Program-made: the position numbers and the translations under genes
The notes under the pieces: model-generated
Databases searched by the model: none
Seen by the model: only the letters and a program-made list of their open reading frames with translations
What the model was told of the DNA's origin: nothing
From: an uncultured Erythrobacter sp.
GTDB taxonomy: Bacteria > Pseudomonadota > Alphaproteobacteria > Sphingomonadales > Sphingomonadaceae
Reading direction: 5' to 3'
Length of the DNA: 64,000 nt
Assembly: GCA_947488755.1 (NCBI GenBank)
Contig: CANLAD010000001.1
Span: forward strand, 3,047,501 to 3,111,500
Shown: piece after piece, positions 17,412 to 25,632 of the stretch
Position numbering within the stretch: the stretch's first letter is position 1
How the letters are laid out: each line of letters opens with the position of its first letter

Positions 17412-18245
17412 TTACGCCGACTTCTTGCGGCGGCTTGAACCACCTTTTTTGCCGTTGGCGTCCTTGTCGACCGACTTCTTGAGCGCGGCCATCAGATCGA
17501 CCACGTTCGAGCCTGTATCGGCGGGGCCATCGGCGTCCTCTATGACCGCCTCTCCGTCCTTCGATTTGGCTTTCTTCTCGATCAGCTTGCGCAGCGCCTC
17601 GACATAACGGTCTTCGAACTCGCTCGCGTCGAACGGCGCGGTCTTCTGTTCGATCAGCGTGCCAGCCAGATCGAGCAGCTCCTTCTTGGGTTTCGTATCC
17701 TCAATATCGTCGAAGAACGACTGCCCCTTTCTTACCTCCTCGGCGTACCGCAGCGTTTCGAGCAACAGGCCTTTCCCGCATGGTCGAATGGCGACCAGCT
17801 TCTCGCTGCCGCGCATGGCGAGCTGGCCCAGCGCAACCTTCTTCGCCTTGCGCAGCGCTTCGCGTAGAACGATGAAAGCTTCCTCCGCCAATTCGTCCTT
17901 GGGTGCGACGTAATACGGTTTTTCGTAATACAGCGGATCGATCTCGTCCGCGCCGACGAACTGCACCAATTCCAGCGTACGCTTACTCTCCAGCTTGACC
18001 GCCTCGATCTCTTCGGGTTGCAGCAGGACGTATTCGCTTTTGGAAATTTCGTAGCCCTTGATGATGTCGTCGCGATCCACCGGGCCGATGCCGGGCACCA
18101 CCTTTTCGTAGGATATTCGCTTGCCGCTGGGTTCGTGAATCTGGTTGAAGCGGATCTTGGCTCCGGTCTTCGTCGCGGAGTAAATTTCGACCGGGATCGA
18201 AACGAGGGCGAGCCGGATTTGCCCCTGCCAGTAAGCGCGTGCCAT
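17412..18245 (-). CDS. ku: Ku DNA end-binding protein
   Basis: A 277-residue bacterial Ku. The N-terminus MARAYWQGQIRLALVSIPVE and internal RISYEKVVPGIGPVDRDDI, KGYEISKSEYVLLQPEEIEA and DPLYYEKPYYVAPKDE are diagnostic. The C-terminus is lysine-rich, as expected for DNA binding and LigD recruitment. ATG 18245 is preceded by an excellent AGGAGG; the frame continues upstream without homology, so earlier starts are rejected. Divergent from the glycosyltransferase operon at 18432. Confidence 0.96.
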   Translation of the reverse strand: MARAYWQGQIRLALVSIPVEIYSATKTGAKIRFNQIHEPSGKRISYEKVVPGIGPVDRDDIIKGYEISKSEYVLLQPEEIEAVKLESKRTLELVQFVGADEIDPLYYEKPYYVAPKDELAEEAFIVLREALRKAKKVALGQLAMRGSEKLVAIRPCGKGLLLETLRYAEEVRKGQSFFDDIEDTKPKKELLDLAGTLIEQKTAPFDASEFEDRYVEALRKLIEKKAKSKDGEAVIEDADGPADTGSNVVDLMAALKKSVDKDANGKKGGSSRRKKSA

Positions 18246-18431
18246 CGGTTTCCTCCTCTTGCCGCTTTTGTGAACAGCGCCGCACTGGCGGTTTTGTTTC
18301 ACGAACTGCGTTGCCGGGGCGCGTGAAGCGTTTGATAACAAACGTTGGAATTGGCGGTTGGGAAGTCGCTCGATCGCTCTGCATCTAAAGCACCGCTGGT
18401 TTGTCTGCGCGGGCGACCAGAGGAGTCGGGA

Positions 18432-19550
18432 ATGCGAATTGCGATCGGTGCTGGTCTCGAAAACGGCCCCTCCGCGCCAGTCAGTTTCCCGGCCGTCGGG
18501 CAAGCGTCCACGATTTCTGCACGCTCTTCCCGATGTCTCGACGCTGGGGCAGTCGAGGATGCTTTGGCCACCTTCCTGCGTGCGCCACCGTTTGGAGGGC
18601 TCACACGCGTCGAGCGACTGCGTTCCAACCTCTTCGAAGCGCTCGATTACGCAATCGCCATTCCGGTAAGAAACGAGGAAGCGCTGCTGCCTCGGGCGCT
18701 CGAAGCGCTGGCCACTTCTATGCAAAACTGCCCTTTTCGCGGAGGAGCAGTTTTCGTAGTCAATGACACGACCGACGCGTCTTTCGATGCGATCGAGCGC
18801 TTTAGCCGCGAAAGGGAATTCGGGTTCGCCATCGTCGATGCCAGCTTCGACGCCGCCATTCGCAACGCCCCCCATGCCCGGCGGTTGGCCCTAGACATCG
18901 CTGCGTGGTTTGCGCCCGACGGGGCATTGCTGACCAGTGATGCCGATAGCCATGTCGGGCCGCTTTGGGTGGGATCGTGCCTCGACAGCCTGCAAAGAGG
19001 TCATGCGCTCGTGTGCGAGGACATTCGGCTCGATGAAGCCGAAATGGCTGAGTTGCCCTCTGCTGTGCGGAAGGTGGGCGATGCCGAGCGCGCTTACTTC
19101 GAGGCCAGCGAGATATTATGGCAGCGTTGGACCGGCGGCCATGGCGGTGCCTTCGCCTATCGTGCTTCAGGGGCCAGTCTTGCCATGACGGCAGCCGCGT
19201 ATCGCGATGTGGGCGGTTTGCCACTACCGCACAGCGGGGAAGATGCCGCTTTATGCGCGGCGATCCTCGCAGCTGGTTACCGCGTCGAACAATTGCAGGA
19301 TATCGGAACGCGGACATCGGCGCGCCTCACCGGCAGAGCAGCAGGCGGATGCGGAGCGGCGCTATCGCACCGTGCAGTCTGTGCCGATCCGGAATGCGAT
19401 GGTGCGCTTGTTCCGGTCTCACAATTGCACGAACGTGCACAGCAGTTCAAAAAGGGGCTGCCCCCTCGCGCTGGTTCGCAACCGATGCGCTATCTCCACG
19501 TGGTGCGGGAGCTTGCTCATGCACGGCGTCTCATCAATGGAGCGGATTGA
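18432..19550 (+). CDS. Family 2 glycosyltransferase heading a four-gene operon
   Basis: About 372 residues from ATG 18432, preceded by GAGGAG. After a variable N-terminus of about 70 residues comes a GT-A fold: YAIAIPVRNEEALLPRALEAL, FVVNDTTDASFDAIE, DxD in LLTSDADSHV, GGHGGAFAYR and LPLPHSGEDAALCAAIL. The gene is followed after 2 bases by the acyl-CoA dehydrogenase-like gene. Cassettes of this four-gene type occur in other Alphaproteobacteria; the product is not known. It probably builds the sugar part of a modified glycoside or glycolipid. Confidence 0.82.
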   Translation: MRIAIGAGLENGPSAPVSFPAVGQASTISARSSRCLDAGAVEDALATFLRAPPFGGLTRVERLRSNLFEALDYAIAIPVRNEEALLPRALEALATSMQNCPFRGGAVFVVNDTTDASFDAIERFSREREFGFAIVDASFDAAIRNAPHARRLALDIAAWFAPDGALLTSDADSHVGPLWVGSCLDSLQRGHALVCEDIRLDEAEMAELPSAVRKVGDAERAYFEASEILWQRWTGGHGGAFAYRASGASLAMTAAAYRDVGGLPLPHSGEDAALCAAILAAGYRVEQLQDIGTRTSARLTGRAAGGCGAALSHRAVCADPECDGALVPVSQLHERAQQFKKGLPPRAGSQPMRYLHVVRELAHARRLINGAD

Positions 19551-19552
19551 CC

Positions 19553-20662
19553 ATGGCGCGCGATGATTGCCAGTTGCCCCCACTAGCCGAGCGGATCGCC
19601 GATCGTGCCGCCACCGCCGACACGTCCGACGGCGATCTGCGGTCCGATATCGAGGATTTGTGCGACGAACGCTGGCTGACCGCGTGCTTGCCGAGCGCGC
19701 TGGGCGGAAAAGGCTGGGGGTGCGAAGCGGATTCGACCGTCCAGGCACTCGACTCGCTGCGCATTCTGGGACGAGCCAACCTTTCGGTCGCGCGGCTGTT
19801 CGAAGGGCATATGAACGCGATCAAGCTGGTCGTGTTGTATGGATCGTCTGCCGCGCAGGAACGCCTTGGCGCGGCCGTCAGCAACGGGGCCCTACTGGGG
19901 GTCTGGGGAGCGGATGAGCGGGATTGTCCGCTCGTCTTTGAGATGGACACCCACAACTGCCAGCCTCGCATTAAACTCTCGGGCGCAAAAATCTTCGCCT
20001 CTGGCCTTGGCCTCGTTTCCCAAACCGTCGTGACGGCTTCGGGCCAGGAAGGCCAGCAATTGCTGCTCGTTCCTTGCGATGAGGAAGAGCGCGGCGATCC
20101 GTCGGGTTGGGCTATGGGCGGAATGCGCGCGACGCAATCAGGCCGCTACGATTTCACCGGCATCGTCCTAACCGCGCAAGCAGTGATCGGAAATCCGGGC
20201 GATTACATCCGTGAGCCGCATTTCGAAGGGGGCATCTGGCGCTATTGCGCCGCGCATCTGGGCGGAGCCGAGCGCCTGTATGACGAGATGCTTAGCGAAT
20301 TGAGAGCCCGTGATCGCGCGCAAGACCCGCATCAGCAGCGCCGCATCGCCAAAGCGGCGATCGCGATAGAAACCGCGCGCCTGTGGCTTGTCCGCGCCGC
20401 GAGTGAAATCGAAGCGGAGAATGCAGGCGCGCAGAAAGCGGCACTGGCGCTGCTCGCCCGCGAGGTGACGCATGATGCCTGCCGCACGGTCATTACGCTA
20501 AGCGAAGCGGCATTGGGCATGGCGGCCCATGTCGAAGGCTCCGCCGTCGAACGCACTCGCCGTGATCTGAGCCTGTTCCTGTGCCAGGCCGCACCCGACG
20601 CCAAACGGGCGCGAGCGGCGCAGGCACTGGTAGCGCGAGAGATCCGGCCCGAACATCTATGA
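19553..20662 (+). CDS. Acyl-CoA dehydrogenase-like flavoprotein
   Basis: A 369-residue protein from ATG 19553; the frame is open upstream within the GT2 gene but without homology there. It has the acyl-CoA dehydrogenase layout: N-terminal helical part (SALGGKGWGCEADSTVQALD), middle beta region (GVWGADERDCPL, LSGAKIFASGLGLVSQTVV) and C-terminal helices (HLGGAERLYDEMLSELRARD, AAIAIETARLWLVRAASEIE). The usual catalytic glutamate is not obvious to me, so the reaction may not be standard beta-oxidation. It overlaps the PIG-L gene by 4 bp. Confidence 0.8.
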   Translation: MARDDCQLPPLAERIADRAATADTSDGDLRSDIEDLCDERWLTACLPSALGGKGWGCEADSTVQALDSLRILGRANLSVARLFEGHMNAIKLVVLYGSSAAQERLGAAVSNGALLGVWGADERDCPLVFEMDTHNCQPRIKLSGAKIFASGLGLVSQTVVTASGQEGQQLLLVPCDEEERGDPSGWAMGGMRATQSGRYDFTGIVLTAQAVIGNPGDYIREPHFEGGIWRYCAAHLGGAERLYDEMLSELRARDRAQDPHQQRRIAKAAIAIETARLWLVRAASEIEAENAGAQKAALALLAREVTHDACRTVITLSEAALGMAAHVEGSAVERTRRDLSLFLCQAAPDAKRARAAQALVAREIRPEHL

Positions 20663-21393
20663 GCGTTCCCCAGCGGCCAGATGGGACCATGCTGCGCTGG
20701 TCAGCCAATGCCCCTCTGGTCGGGATAGAAGCCCTTGCGCCGCCCGATGGCGTGCTGGTCATGTGTCCTCATGCCGATGATGAAACGCTGGGTTGCGGAC
20801 AAGCACTGGCAGCGGCAGCGGCTGCGGGGCGCAAGATCGTACTCGTTCTGCTGACCGACGGAGAAGGCTCCCATCCCGGATCGCAGAGTTTCGACAGGCA
20901 GCGGTTGGTCGAATGTCGCTGGGCAGAACTCAACCATGCCTTGGCCATTCTCGCGCCCGGCCGGTCCATCCCGGTCTTGCGCCTGGGCTTGCCAGACGGT
21001 TCCTCTCGGTTCAACGCCGTGACCCCGCCGCAGATCGCCCAGATCGTATCAGTGGCGCGCAAGCTTGGACGTCCCGCGATCTGGTCAACATGGCGTGAAG
21101 ACCCGCACTGTGACCATGAAAGCGCCGCTTTGCTGGCTTCGCACATCGCCCAAAGAACAGGACTGTCGCATTGGAGCTTTGCCGTATGGGGCCGGTTTGG
21201 CGAACGTCGGCTGCCCGATGAAATGGTGCGGTTTCACGACTCAGCTCTACGGCCCGTGAAACGCCGTGCGATGGACGCATACGCCTCGCAATTGACCGAC
21301 ATGATCGACGACGATCCCGATGCATTCGTCATGCCGCCCTCCCTGATCCATCATTTTGCCCATCATGCTGAGATATTCATACGTGAACGATAA
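20659..21393 (+). CDS. PIG-L family N-deacetylase
   Basis: A 244-residue protein starting at the ATG overlapping the previous stop (ATGA). The zinc motif PHADDETLGCGQAL (H-x-D-D) is near residue 35, LTDGEGSH follows, and the second metal/catalytic region is WSTWREDPHCDHESAA (H-C-D-H). PIG-L enzymes remove N-acetyl groups from GlcNAc-containing substrates such as GlcNAc-inositol. With the GT2 and NodS-like genes around it, an N-acetylated sugar intermediate is likely. Its 3' end overlaps the methyltransferase start by 29 bases. Confidence 0.88.
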   Translation: MSVPQRPDGTMLRWSANAPLVGIEALAPPDGVLVMCPHADDETLGCGQALAAAAAAGRKIVLVLLTDGEGSHPGSQSFDRQRLVECRWAELNHALAILAPGRSIPVLRLGLPDGSSRFNAVTPPQIAQIVSVARKLGRPAIWSTWREDPHCDHESAALLASHIAQRTGLSHWSFAVWGRFGERRLPDEMVRFHDSALRPVKRRAMDAYASQLTDMIDDDPDAFVMPPSLIHHFAHHAEIFIRER

Positions 21394-21955
21394 GCTTGCC
21401 GACCGCCGCACCACGTTCGAAATGCTGTTCAAAAACGGCGCCGATCCGTGGGAGTTCGAAACCAGCGAATACGAGCGCGAGAAGCGCGCAGCGACGATTG
21501 CGGCGCTTGGCGGCCGGCGGTTTGCACACATGCTGGAGATCGGCTGCGCGACGGGCATGCTCACCTCGCAACTTGCAACGCGTTGTGATCGACTGACCGC
21601 GATCGACATTTCCCTAAACGCGCTTCGCACCGCACGCGAGCGTTTGGGCGATAGGTCACACGTTCGTTTCCTGGCCGGGGAAGTCCCTCGCGATTGGCCC
21701 GCTGCCCGGTTCGACGCGGTGATCCTGTCTGAAGTGCTCTACTTCCTCTCGCGCGATGAGACTGCCGAGGTCGCACGCTTGGCGCATGGCTGTCTTAAAC
21801 CCGGTGGAGCGGTGCTGCTGGTCAATTGGACAGGTGAAAATGATTGCACGATCAATGGCGACGAAGCCTCGCTACTATTCACCGCGTCAACCGCATGGAC
21901 AATCGAAAACCAATCGATGGCGCCGAACTATCGGATCGACCTGCTGACCAAATGA
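21365..21955 (+). CDS. NodS-like SAM-dependent methyltransferase
   Basis: About 196 residues from ATG 21365 (GTG 21380 is an alternative). DPWEFETSEYEREKRAATI is the N-terminal signature of the nodulation-protein-S family. Motif I is MLEIGCATGMLTSQLA and the acidic motif II is LTAIDIS. ILSEVLYFLSRDE and GGAVLLVNWTGENDCTINGD complete the family pattern. NodS N-methylates the deacetylated glucosamine of rhizobial Nod factors; by analogy this enzyme could methylate the amine exposed by the PIG-L deacetylase. That link is inference. Confidence 0.83.
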   Translation: MLRYSYVNDKLADRRTTFEMLFKNGADPWEFETSEYEREKRAATIAALGGRRFAHMLEIGCATGMLTSQLATRCDRLTAIDISLNALRTARERLGDRSHVRFLAGEVPRDWPAARFDAVILSEVLYFLSRDETAEVARLAHGCLKPGGAVLLVNWTGENDCTINGDEASLLFTASTAWTIENQSMAPNYRIDLLTK

Positions 21956-22559
21956 ATGATGCACAATGGTTTGTTAAATTGATCCTCAAAACGGGAGGGA
22001 GGGCATCCTTGTGGTTACTGAACCCCCGCTTCATTGTTCGATCGCAACAATTGATCCACTTAGCTGTGGGGTCTCATATGCGCTTGGCCTGATCGGTTTT
22101 GCACCGCTGCATTATCTTTCTCACGCGCGGTCTCAACCTTTCCATTGGCCTAGTGTTTCGCAGCTTCAAGCGAAGCCTCGGGATGGTCGCTCAAATACCC
22201 CCGGTCCTTGCGGGTCGCGGGCGCGGGTCTGTTATCGGGTGGTGATGATGAGCGGAAGCTGGAAGCCAGGGAACGGGTCTATAATTCAGGAAAAAGGTCG
22301 ATCAGGATTTATTTCCTGATCCAACGATGAATGGCAGCTTTTTGGACTAAATCGCGAATAACCAAACAATTGAGGCTGGGGCGCAATGCAGCCATTCCTC
22401 AAGCTCTGCACATTCCATTCGACTTTGCCAGCAAACGAAGCATTGGTGTAAACACTGGATCGCGGCGCGTAGGAGCCGCTGCCCCGACGCAACGACGCGG
22501 CACCGGGGCATTGGGTGGTGGGAGCGGCATGGTGCTGCTCGGGCACAGGAGAACCACCC
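21956..22559. other. Intergenic region with no convincing gene
   Basis: About 600 bases, more AT-rich than the operon before it. Open frames at 21844-22092, 22011-22319 and on the minus strand at 22286-22774 show no recognisable domain and poor codon use. The region probably contains the left boundary of the DUF3489-DUF2924-recombinase cassette. It holds one clear hairpin, listed separately. Confidence 0.5.
22300..22321. repeat. Perfect 8-bp inverted repeat
   Basis: GATCAGGA (22300-22307) and TCCTGATC (22314-22321) form a perfect hairpin with a 6-base TTTATT loop. It sits between the NodS-like gene and the DUF3489 gene, in the only long gene-free stretch of the area. It could be a recombinase-related site, an operator or a terminator-like hairpin; there is no following T-run. 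Confidence 0.45.
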
Positions 22560-22829
22560 ATGAGCAAGATCACAGAGAAGAAGCCGACCGCCACGACCAG
22601 CATGCCGAAGCGCAAGACCAAGGCGTCGATCGTGGAAGCGCTGCTCGAGCGCAAAGACGGCGCGAGCCTGGATGCCATCGGCAACGCAACCGGTTGGCAA
22701 AACCACAGCTCACGCGCCTTCCTGACTGGCTTGCGCAAAAAAGGGCGGGAGGTAATCCGGTATAAGAATGACAAGGGTACCTCGATCTACAAGCTGGCCC
22801 CGCTGGATGCCATCGAGGCCAAAACTTGA
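22560..22829 (+). CDS. DUF3489 domain protein of recombinase cassette
   Basis: An 89-residue protein from ATG 22560, preceded by AGGAGA. After a polar, Lys/Thr-rich N-terminus, the DUF3489 domain reads KASIVEALLERKDGASLDAI, ATGWQNHSSRAFLTGLRKKG and YRIYKL-like VIRYKNDKGTSIYKL. It looks like a small helix-turn-helix DNA-binding module. DUF3489 and DUF2924 genes typically precede a serine recombinase, as here. Its TGA overlaps the next start (TGATG). Confidence 0.85.
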   Translation: MSKITEKKPTATTSMPKRKTKASIVEALLERKDGASLDAIGNATGWQNHSSRAFLTGLRKKGREVIRYKNDKGTSIYKLAPLDAIEAKT

Positions 22830-23256
22830 TGGGACGAGGCAACCAGGTTTCGTTGGCGAAGCTGGAGGAACTCTCTCCAGCGGAGCTCAAGGAAGAGTGG
22901 GCGCGCCGGTTCGATGCGCCCACTCCGAGCATATCACCAGCGCTGTTGATGCTGGGCCTTAGTTACCGGCTGCAAGAGCAAAGGTTTGGCGGGCCTAGCC
23001 GAGAGGCGCGATCGTTGCTTCGGCAGCATGCAAGGGTCGATGCGGCACCTGAATCGAAGCCGGCCCGCGTAAACTCACGCCAGGAACTCGCCTCGTGCGC
23101 GACTGGCACGGGACCGGCCACACGGTCACTGTGCTGGATAAGGGGTTCGAGTATGATGGGAGGGCATGGCGCTCGCTTAGCGCGATCGCGAAGGCCATCA
23201 CCGGAGCGCACTGGAATGGCCCGCGCTTCTTCGGTCTGACGGAGCAGTGCTCATGA
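22829..23256 (+). pseudogene. DUF2924 domain protein, frameshifted
   Basis: The N-terminal half (LEELSPAELKEEWARRFDAP, LLMLGLSYRLQEQRFGG) reads from ATG 22829. The conserved C-terminal half lies in another frame: RKLTPGTRLVRDWHGTGHTV, EYDGRAWRSLSAIAKAITGA, HWNGPRFFGL. The switch lies between about 23040 and 23068. In the second frame the stop TGA (23254-23256) overlaps the recombinase ATG by 4 bp, just as in intact cassettes, so this frame is the true one. Either a real inactivating indel or a sequencing error. Confidence 0.82.
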
Positions 23257-24890
23257 AGCCGCTGCGTTGCGCGGTCTATACCCGCAAGTCGACCGAGGAC
23301 GGGCTCGAGCAAGAGTTCAACAGCCTGCATGCCCAGCGCGAAGCCTGCGAGGCATACATCCTCAGCCAGCGGCATGAAGGGTGGTCGCTGGTTGCGCGTG
23401 CCTTTGATGATGGCGGTTTCTCAGGCGGCAATATGCAGCGACCTGGGTTGCTTACCTTGCTCGAGGATGTCGAAGCGGGCTTTGTCGACGTGATCGTAGT
23501 CTACAAGGTTGACCGGCTCACTAGGTCCCTTGCTGACTTTGCCAAGATTGTCGAACGGCTCGATGCAAGGGATGCAAGCTTCGTCTCGGTAACGCAGGCG
23601 TTCAACACCACGACCAGCATGGGGCGACTAACACTTAACGTGCTCTTGTCCTTCGCTCAGTTCGAGCGCGAAGTGACTGGCGAGAGGATCAGAGACAAGA
23701 TCGCAGCATCCAAGAAAAAGGGCCTGTGGATGGGCGGGCCTGTTCCGCTTGGCTATCAGGTGATCGACAGGAAGCTGATACCCGTGCCCGAAGAAGCTGA
23801 GCATGTTCGCACGATCATGCGGCGGTATATCGCCTCGCGCTCTGCCAATGAGCTGATCGCGCAGCTTGAGACCGAAGACATTCGCACCAAGATCCAGCGA
23901 AGAACCAGCGGCCCGCACAAAGGCGGCATCCCGTTCAAGCGGGGCAGCCTGTTCCACCTGCTCAAGAACCCAATCTATCGCGGCAAGATCGTCCACAAAG
24001 GCACCGCCTTTGATGGCGAGCACGAACCGATTGTTGATGAAGACCTTTGGAGCGCCGTGCAGGCGCGTCTGAGCGAGAAGGCACCGCCACGTAAACGTTC
24101 GAAGAACGAAACGCAAGATGCCCTGCTGCGCGGCCTTCTCACAGATCCGCAGAACCGACTCATGGTGCCAACCTATGCGTCCAAAGGCAGCAGGCGCTAT
24201 GCTTACTATGAGACCCGCAAGGATATGGCGCGGCCCGATGATGCCCCGGCGACTCGCATTGGACGGGGCCGGTTCGAACGTCATCTCATTGTGCAGCTGA
24301 CACAACTGCTGGAAGACGAGCATGCACTGCGGAGGCTGTCGGGTGCAACCGAGACTTGCGAGCTATCGGGAATTTTCGAGACGGGGCGTCAAATAGCCAC
24401 CCGCCTAGCCATCGGTGAACGACGTCAGTCGACCATCGCCAAGTTGGTCCTATCGATCCAGTTTGCTACCGACCGTCTAGATGTCACGCTCGATCCGAAA
24501 GCTTTTGGCATCGAGGCTGCCAATGCATGGCGATGGACCATCTCCCTGCCAGCGCGCAAACCGTTTCGTGAAACCAAGCTGCGGATTGACCCGGCAGGCG
24601 GTCAGGCCGAGCCTGATAAGCAACTGATCCAGTTGCTTGTCGATGCCAGGGAGGTCCAGGAGCTGGTTTTGGCGTCACCCGAGCTGAGCCTTGTTCAACT
24701 CGGCAAGCGAGAAAGACGATGCCGTACCCAGCTAGCCAAATACCTGCGGCTCTCGTGGCTGAGCCCGAGAATTGTTGAAGCAATTCTCACTGGCAATCAG
24801 CCTGCGAACCTCAAACGAACGAGACTCCTCAATTGTGATCTGCCGGCGGATTGGCGCGCACAGGAGCAGCTTTTCGGGTTTACTGCCTGA
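23253..24890 (+). CDS. Large serine recombinase
   Basis: A 545-residue recombinase starting at ATG 23253. The catalytic domain has CAVYTRKSTEDGLEQEFNSL, with the nucleophilic Ser in YTRKS, and FDDGGFSGGNMQRPGL, VYKVDRLTRSLADFA and FAQFEREVTGERIRDKIA. The recombinase domain follows (GYQVIDRKLIPV, LLKNPIYRGKIVHKG). The usual cysteine zinc ribbon is replaced by a cysteine-free LTDPQNRLMVPTYASKGSRR, which is known in this alphaproteobacterial subgroup. It would catalyse site-specific integration, excision or inversion; no att sites were identified. Confidence 0.9.
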   Translation: MKPLRCAVYTRKSTEDGLEQEFNSLHAQREACEAYILSQRHEGWSLVARAFDDGGFSGGNMQRPGLLTLLEDVEAGFVDVIVVYKVDRLTRSLADFAKIVERLDARDASFVSVTQAFNTTTSMGRLTLNVLLSFAQFEREVTGERIRDKIAASKKKGLWMGGPVPLGYQVIDRKLIPVPEEAEHVRTIMRRYIASRSANELIAQLETEDIRTKIQRRTSGPHKGGIPFKRGSLFHLLKNPIYRGKIVHKGTAFDGEHEPIVDEDLWSAVQARLSEKAPPRKRSKNETQDALLRGLLTDPQNRLMVPTYASKGSRRYAYYETRKDMARPDDAPATRIGRGRFERHLIVQLTQLLEDEHALRRLSGATETCELSGIFETGRQIATRLAIGERRQSTIAKLVLSIQFATDRLDVTLDPKAFGIEAANAWRWTISLPARKPFRETKLRIDPAGGQAEPDKQLIQLLVDAREVQELVLASPELSLVQLGKRERRCRTQLAKYLRLSWLSPRIVEAILTGNQPANLKRTRLLNCDLPADWRAQEQLFGFTA

Positions 24891-25092
24891 TCGACAGCAT
24901 CCCATCACCAAGCATAGTGAAGCCTGGAATTTTGCGACAGAGAATGTTGCTTATTTTGCACCGGTGTAGACGGCTCGTTCGACAATCTCAGGCTGCAGGT
25001 AGTTCTTCCCGGCCGTCATAGCCTGCAGAACCGCGCCGTTTCCGGCGAGGTCTCGGAGCGGCCACGGGTATCAAGTTCTCTTAAAGACTGTT

Positions 25093-25179
25093 TGGTGCGG
25101 TCGAGAAGACTCGAACTTCCACGGGCGTTAGCCCACAACGACCTCAACGTTGCGCGTCTACCAGTTCCGCCACGACCGC
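25093..25179 (-). tRNA. tRNA-Leu (anticodon GAG)
   Basis: Folded by eye on the minus strand. The acceptor stem GCGGTCG pairs with CGACCGC, the CCA is encoded (TGG at 25093-25095), the anticodon stem is CAACG/CGTTG with loop TTGAGGT, and the T-loop is TTCGAGT. The long variable arm expected of class II tRNA-Leu is present. It lies about 200 bases after the serine recombinase on the opposite strand. Confidence 0.95.
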
Positions 25180-25361
25180 ACTCGGGAAGGGGACACGCAA
25201 GGCGTGCCCTCGGTAGGAGCGCGCCACTAGCAACCGGGTTCATGCGGCGCAAGGGCCTTGATCGCGCACGCCTGGCGCCGACCTTCGGATAGCCTGGTTA
25301 GTCGCACTGTCCCGCGCTGAAACCGGCTTAACCATTCCCTTGCAAACAGGGTAAAGATTGG

Positions 25362-25628
25362 ATGAAGATATGCGGCATGAGCTTTGCCGCCGCACTTCTC
25401 CTTTCCGCTCAGGCGCTCGCCTCGCAGGACACCGCGTCCACTCCGCCGGACTCTTCCGACACGACACGCCGGCGGGTTGCGGTAGCAGCCGTCGAGGCCC
25501 GCGTTCGGGTCTTACGCCCGGCGCGGATCGATTTTGATACTTCTCGCGGGGAAGTCGCGCCCACATCCTCCATGCCGCCGCAGCGCGGGCGCGATGCACG
25601 CGGGACGGTGTGGATCGAATTCAGCTAA
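25362..25628 (+). CDS. Small exported protein of unknown function
   Basis: An 88-residue protein with a clear signal peptide (MKICGMSFAAALLLSAQALA, predicted cut after ALAS). The mature part is short, Arg- and Thr-rich and has no domain I recognise. An AGGG ten bases upstream may be the ribosome binding site. It is convergent with the zinc-ribbon gene, 4 bases apart. Base composition matches neighbouring core genes. Confidence 0.6.
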   Translation: MKICGMSFAAALLLSAQALASQDTASTPPDSSDTTRRRVAVAAVEARVRVLRPARIDFDTSRGEVAPTSSMPPQRGRDARGTVWIEFS

Positions 25629-25632
25629 CGGG

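Noticed and set aside
21844..22319. Plus-strand frames after the NodS-like gene
   Set aside because: No recognisable domain, poor codon pattern, overlapping frames; probably non-coding.
24891..25180. tRNA-Leu as attachment site for the serine recombinase
   Set aside because: Serine recombinases rarely use tRNA ends, and no duplicated tRNA segment is visible on the other side of the cassette.
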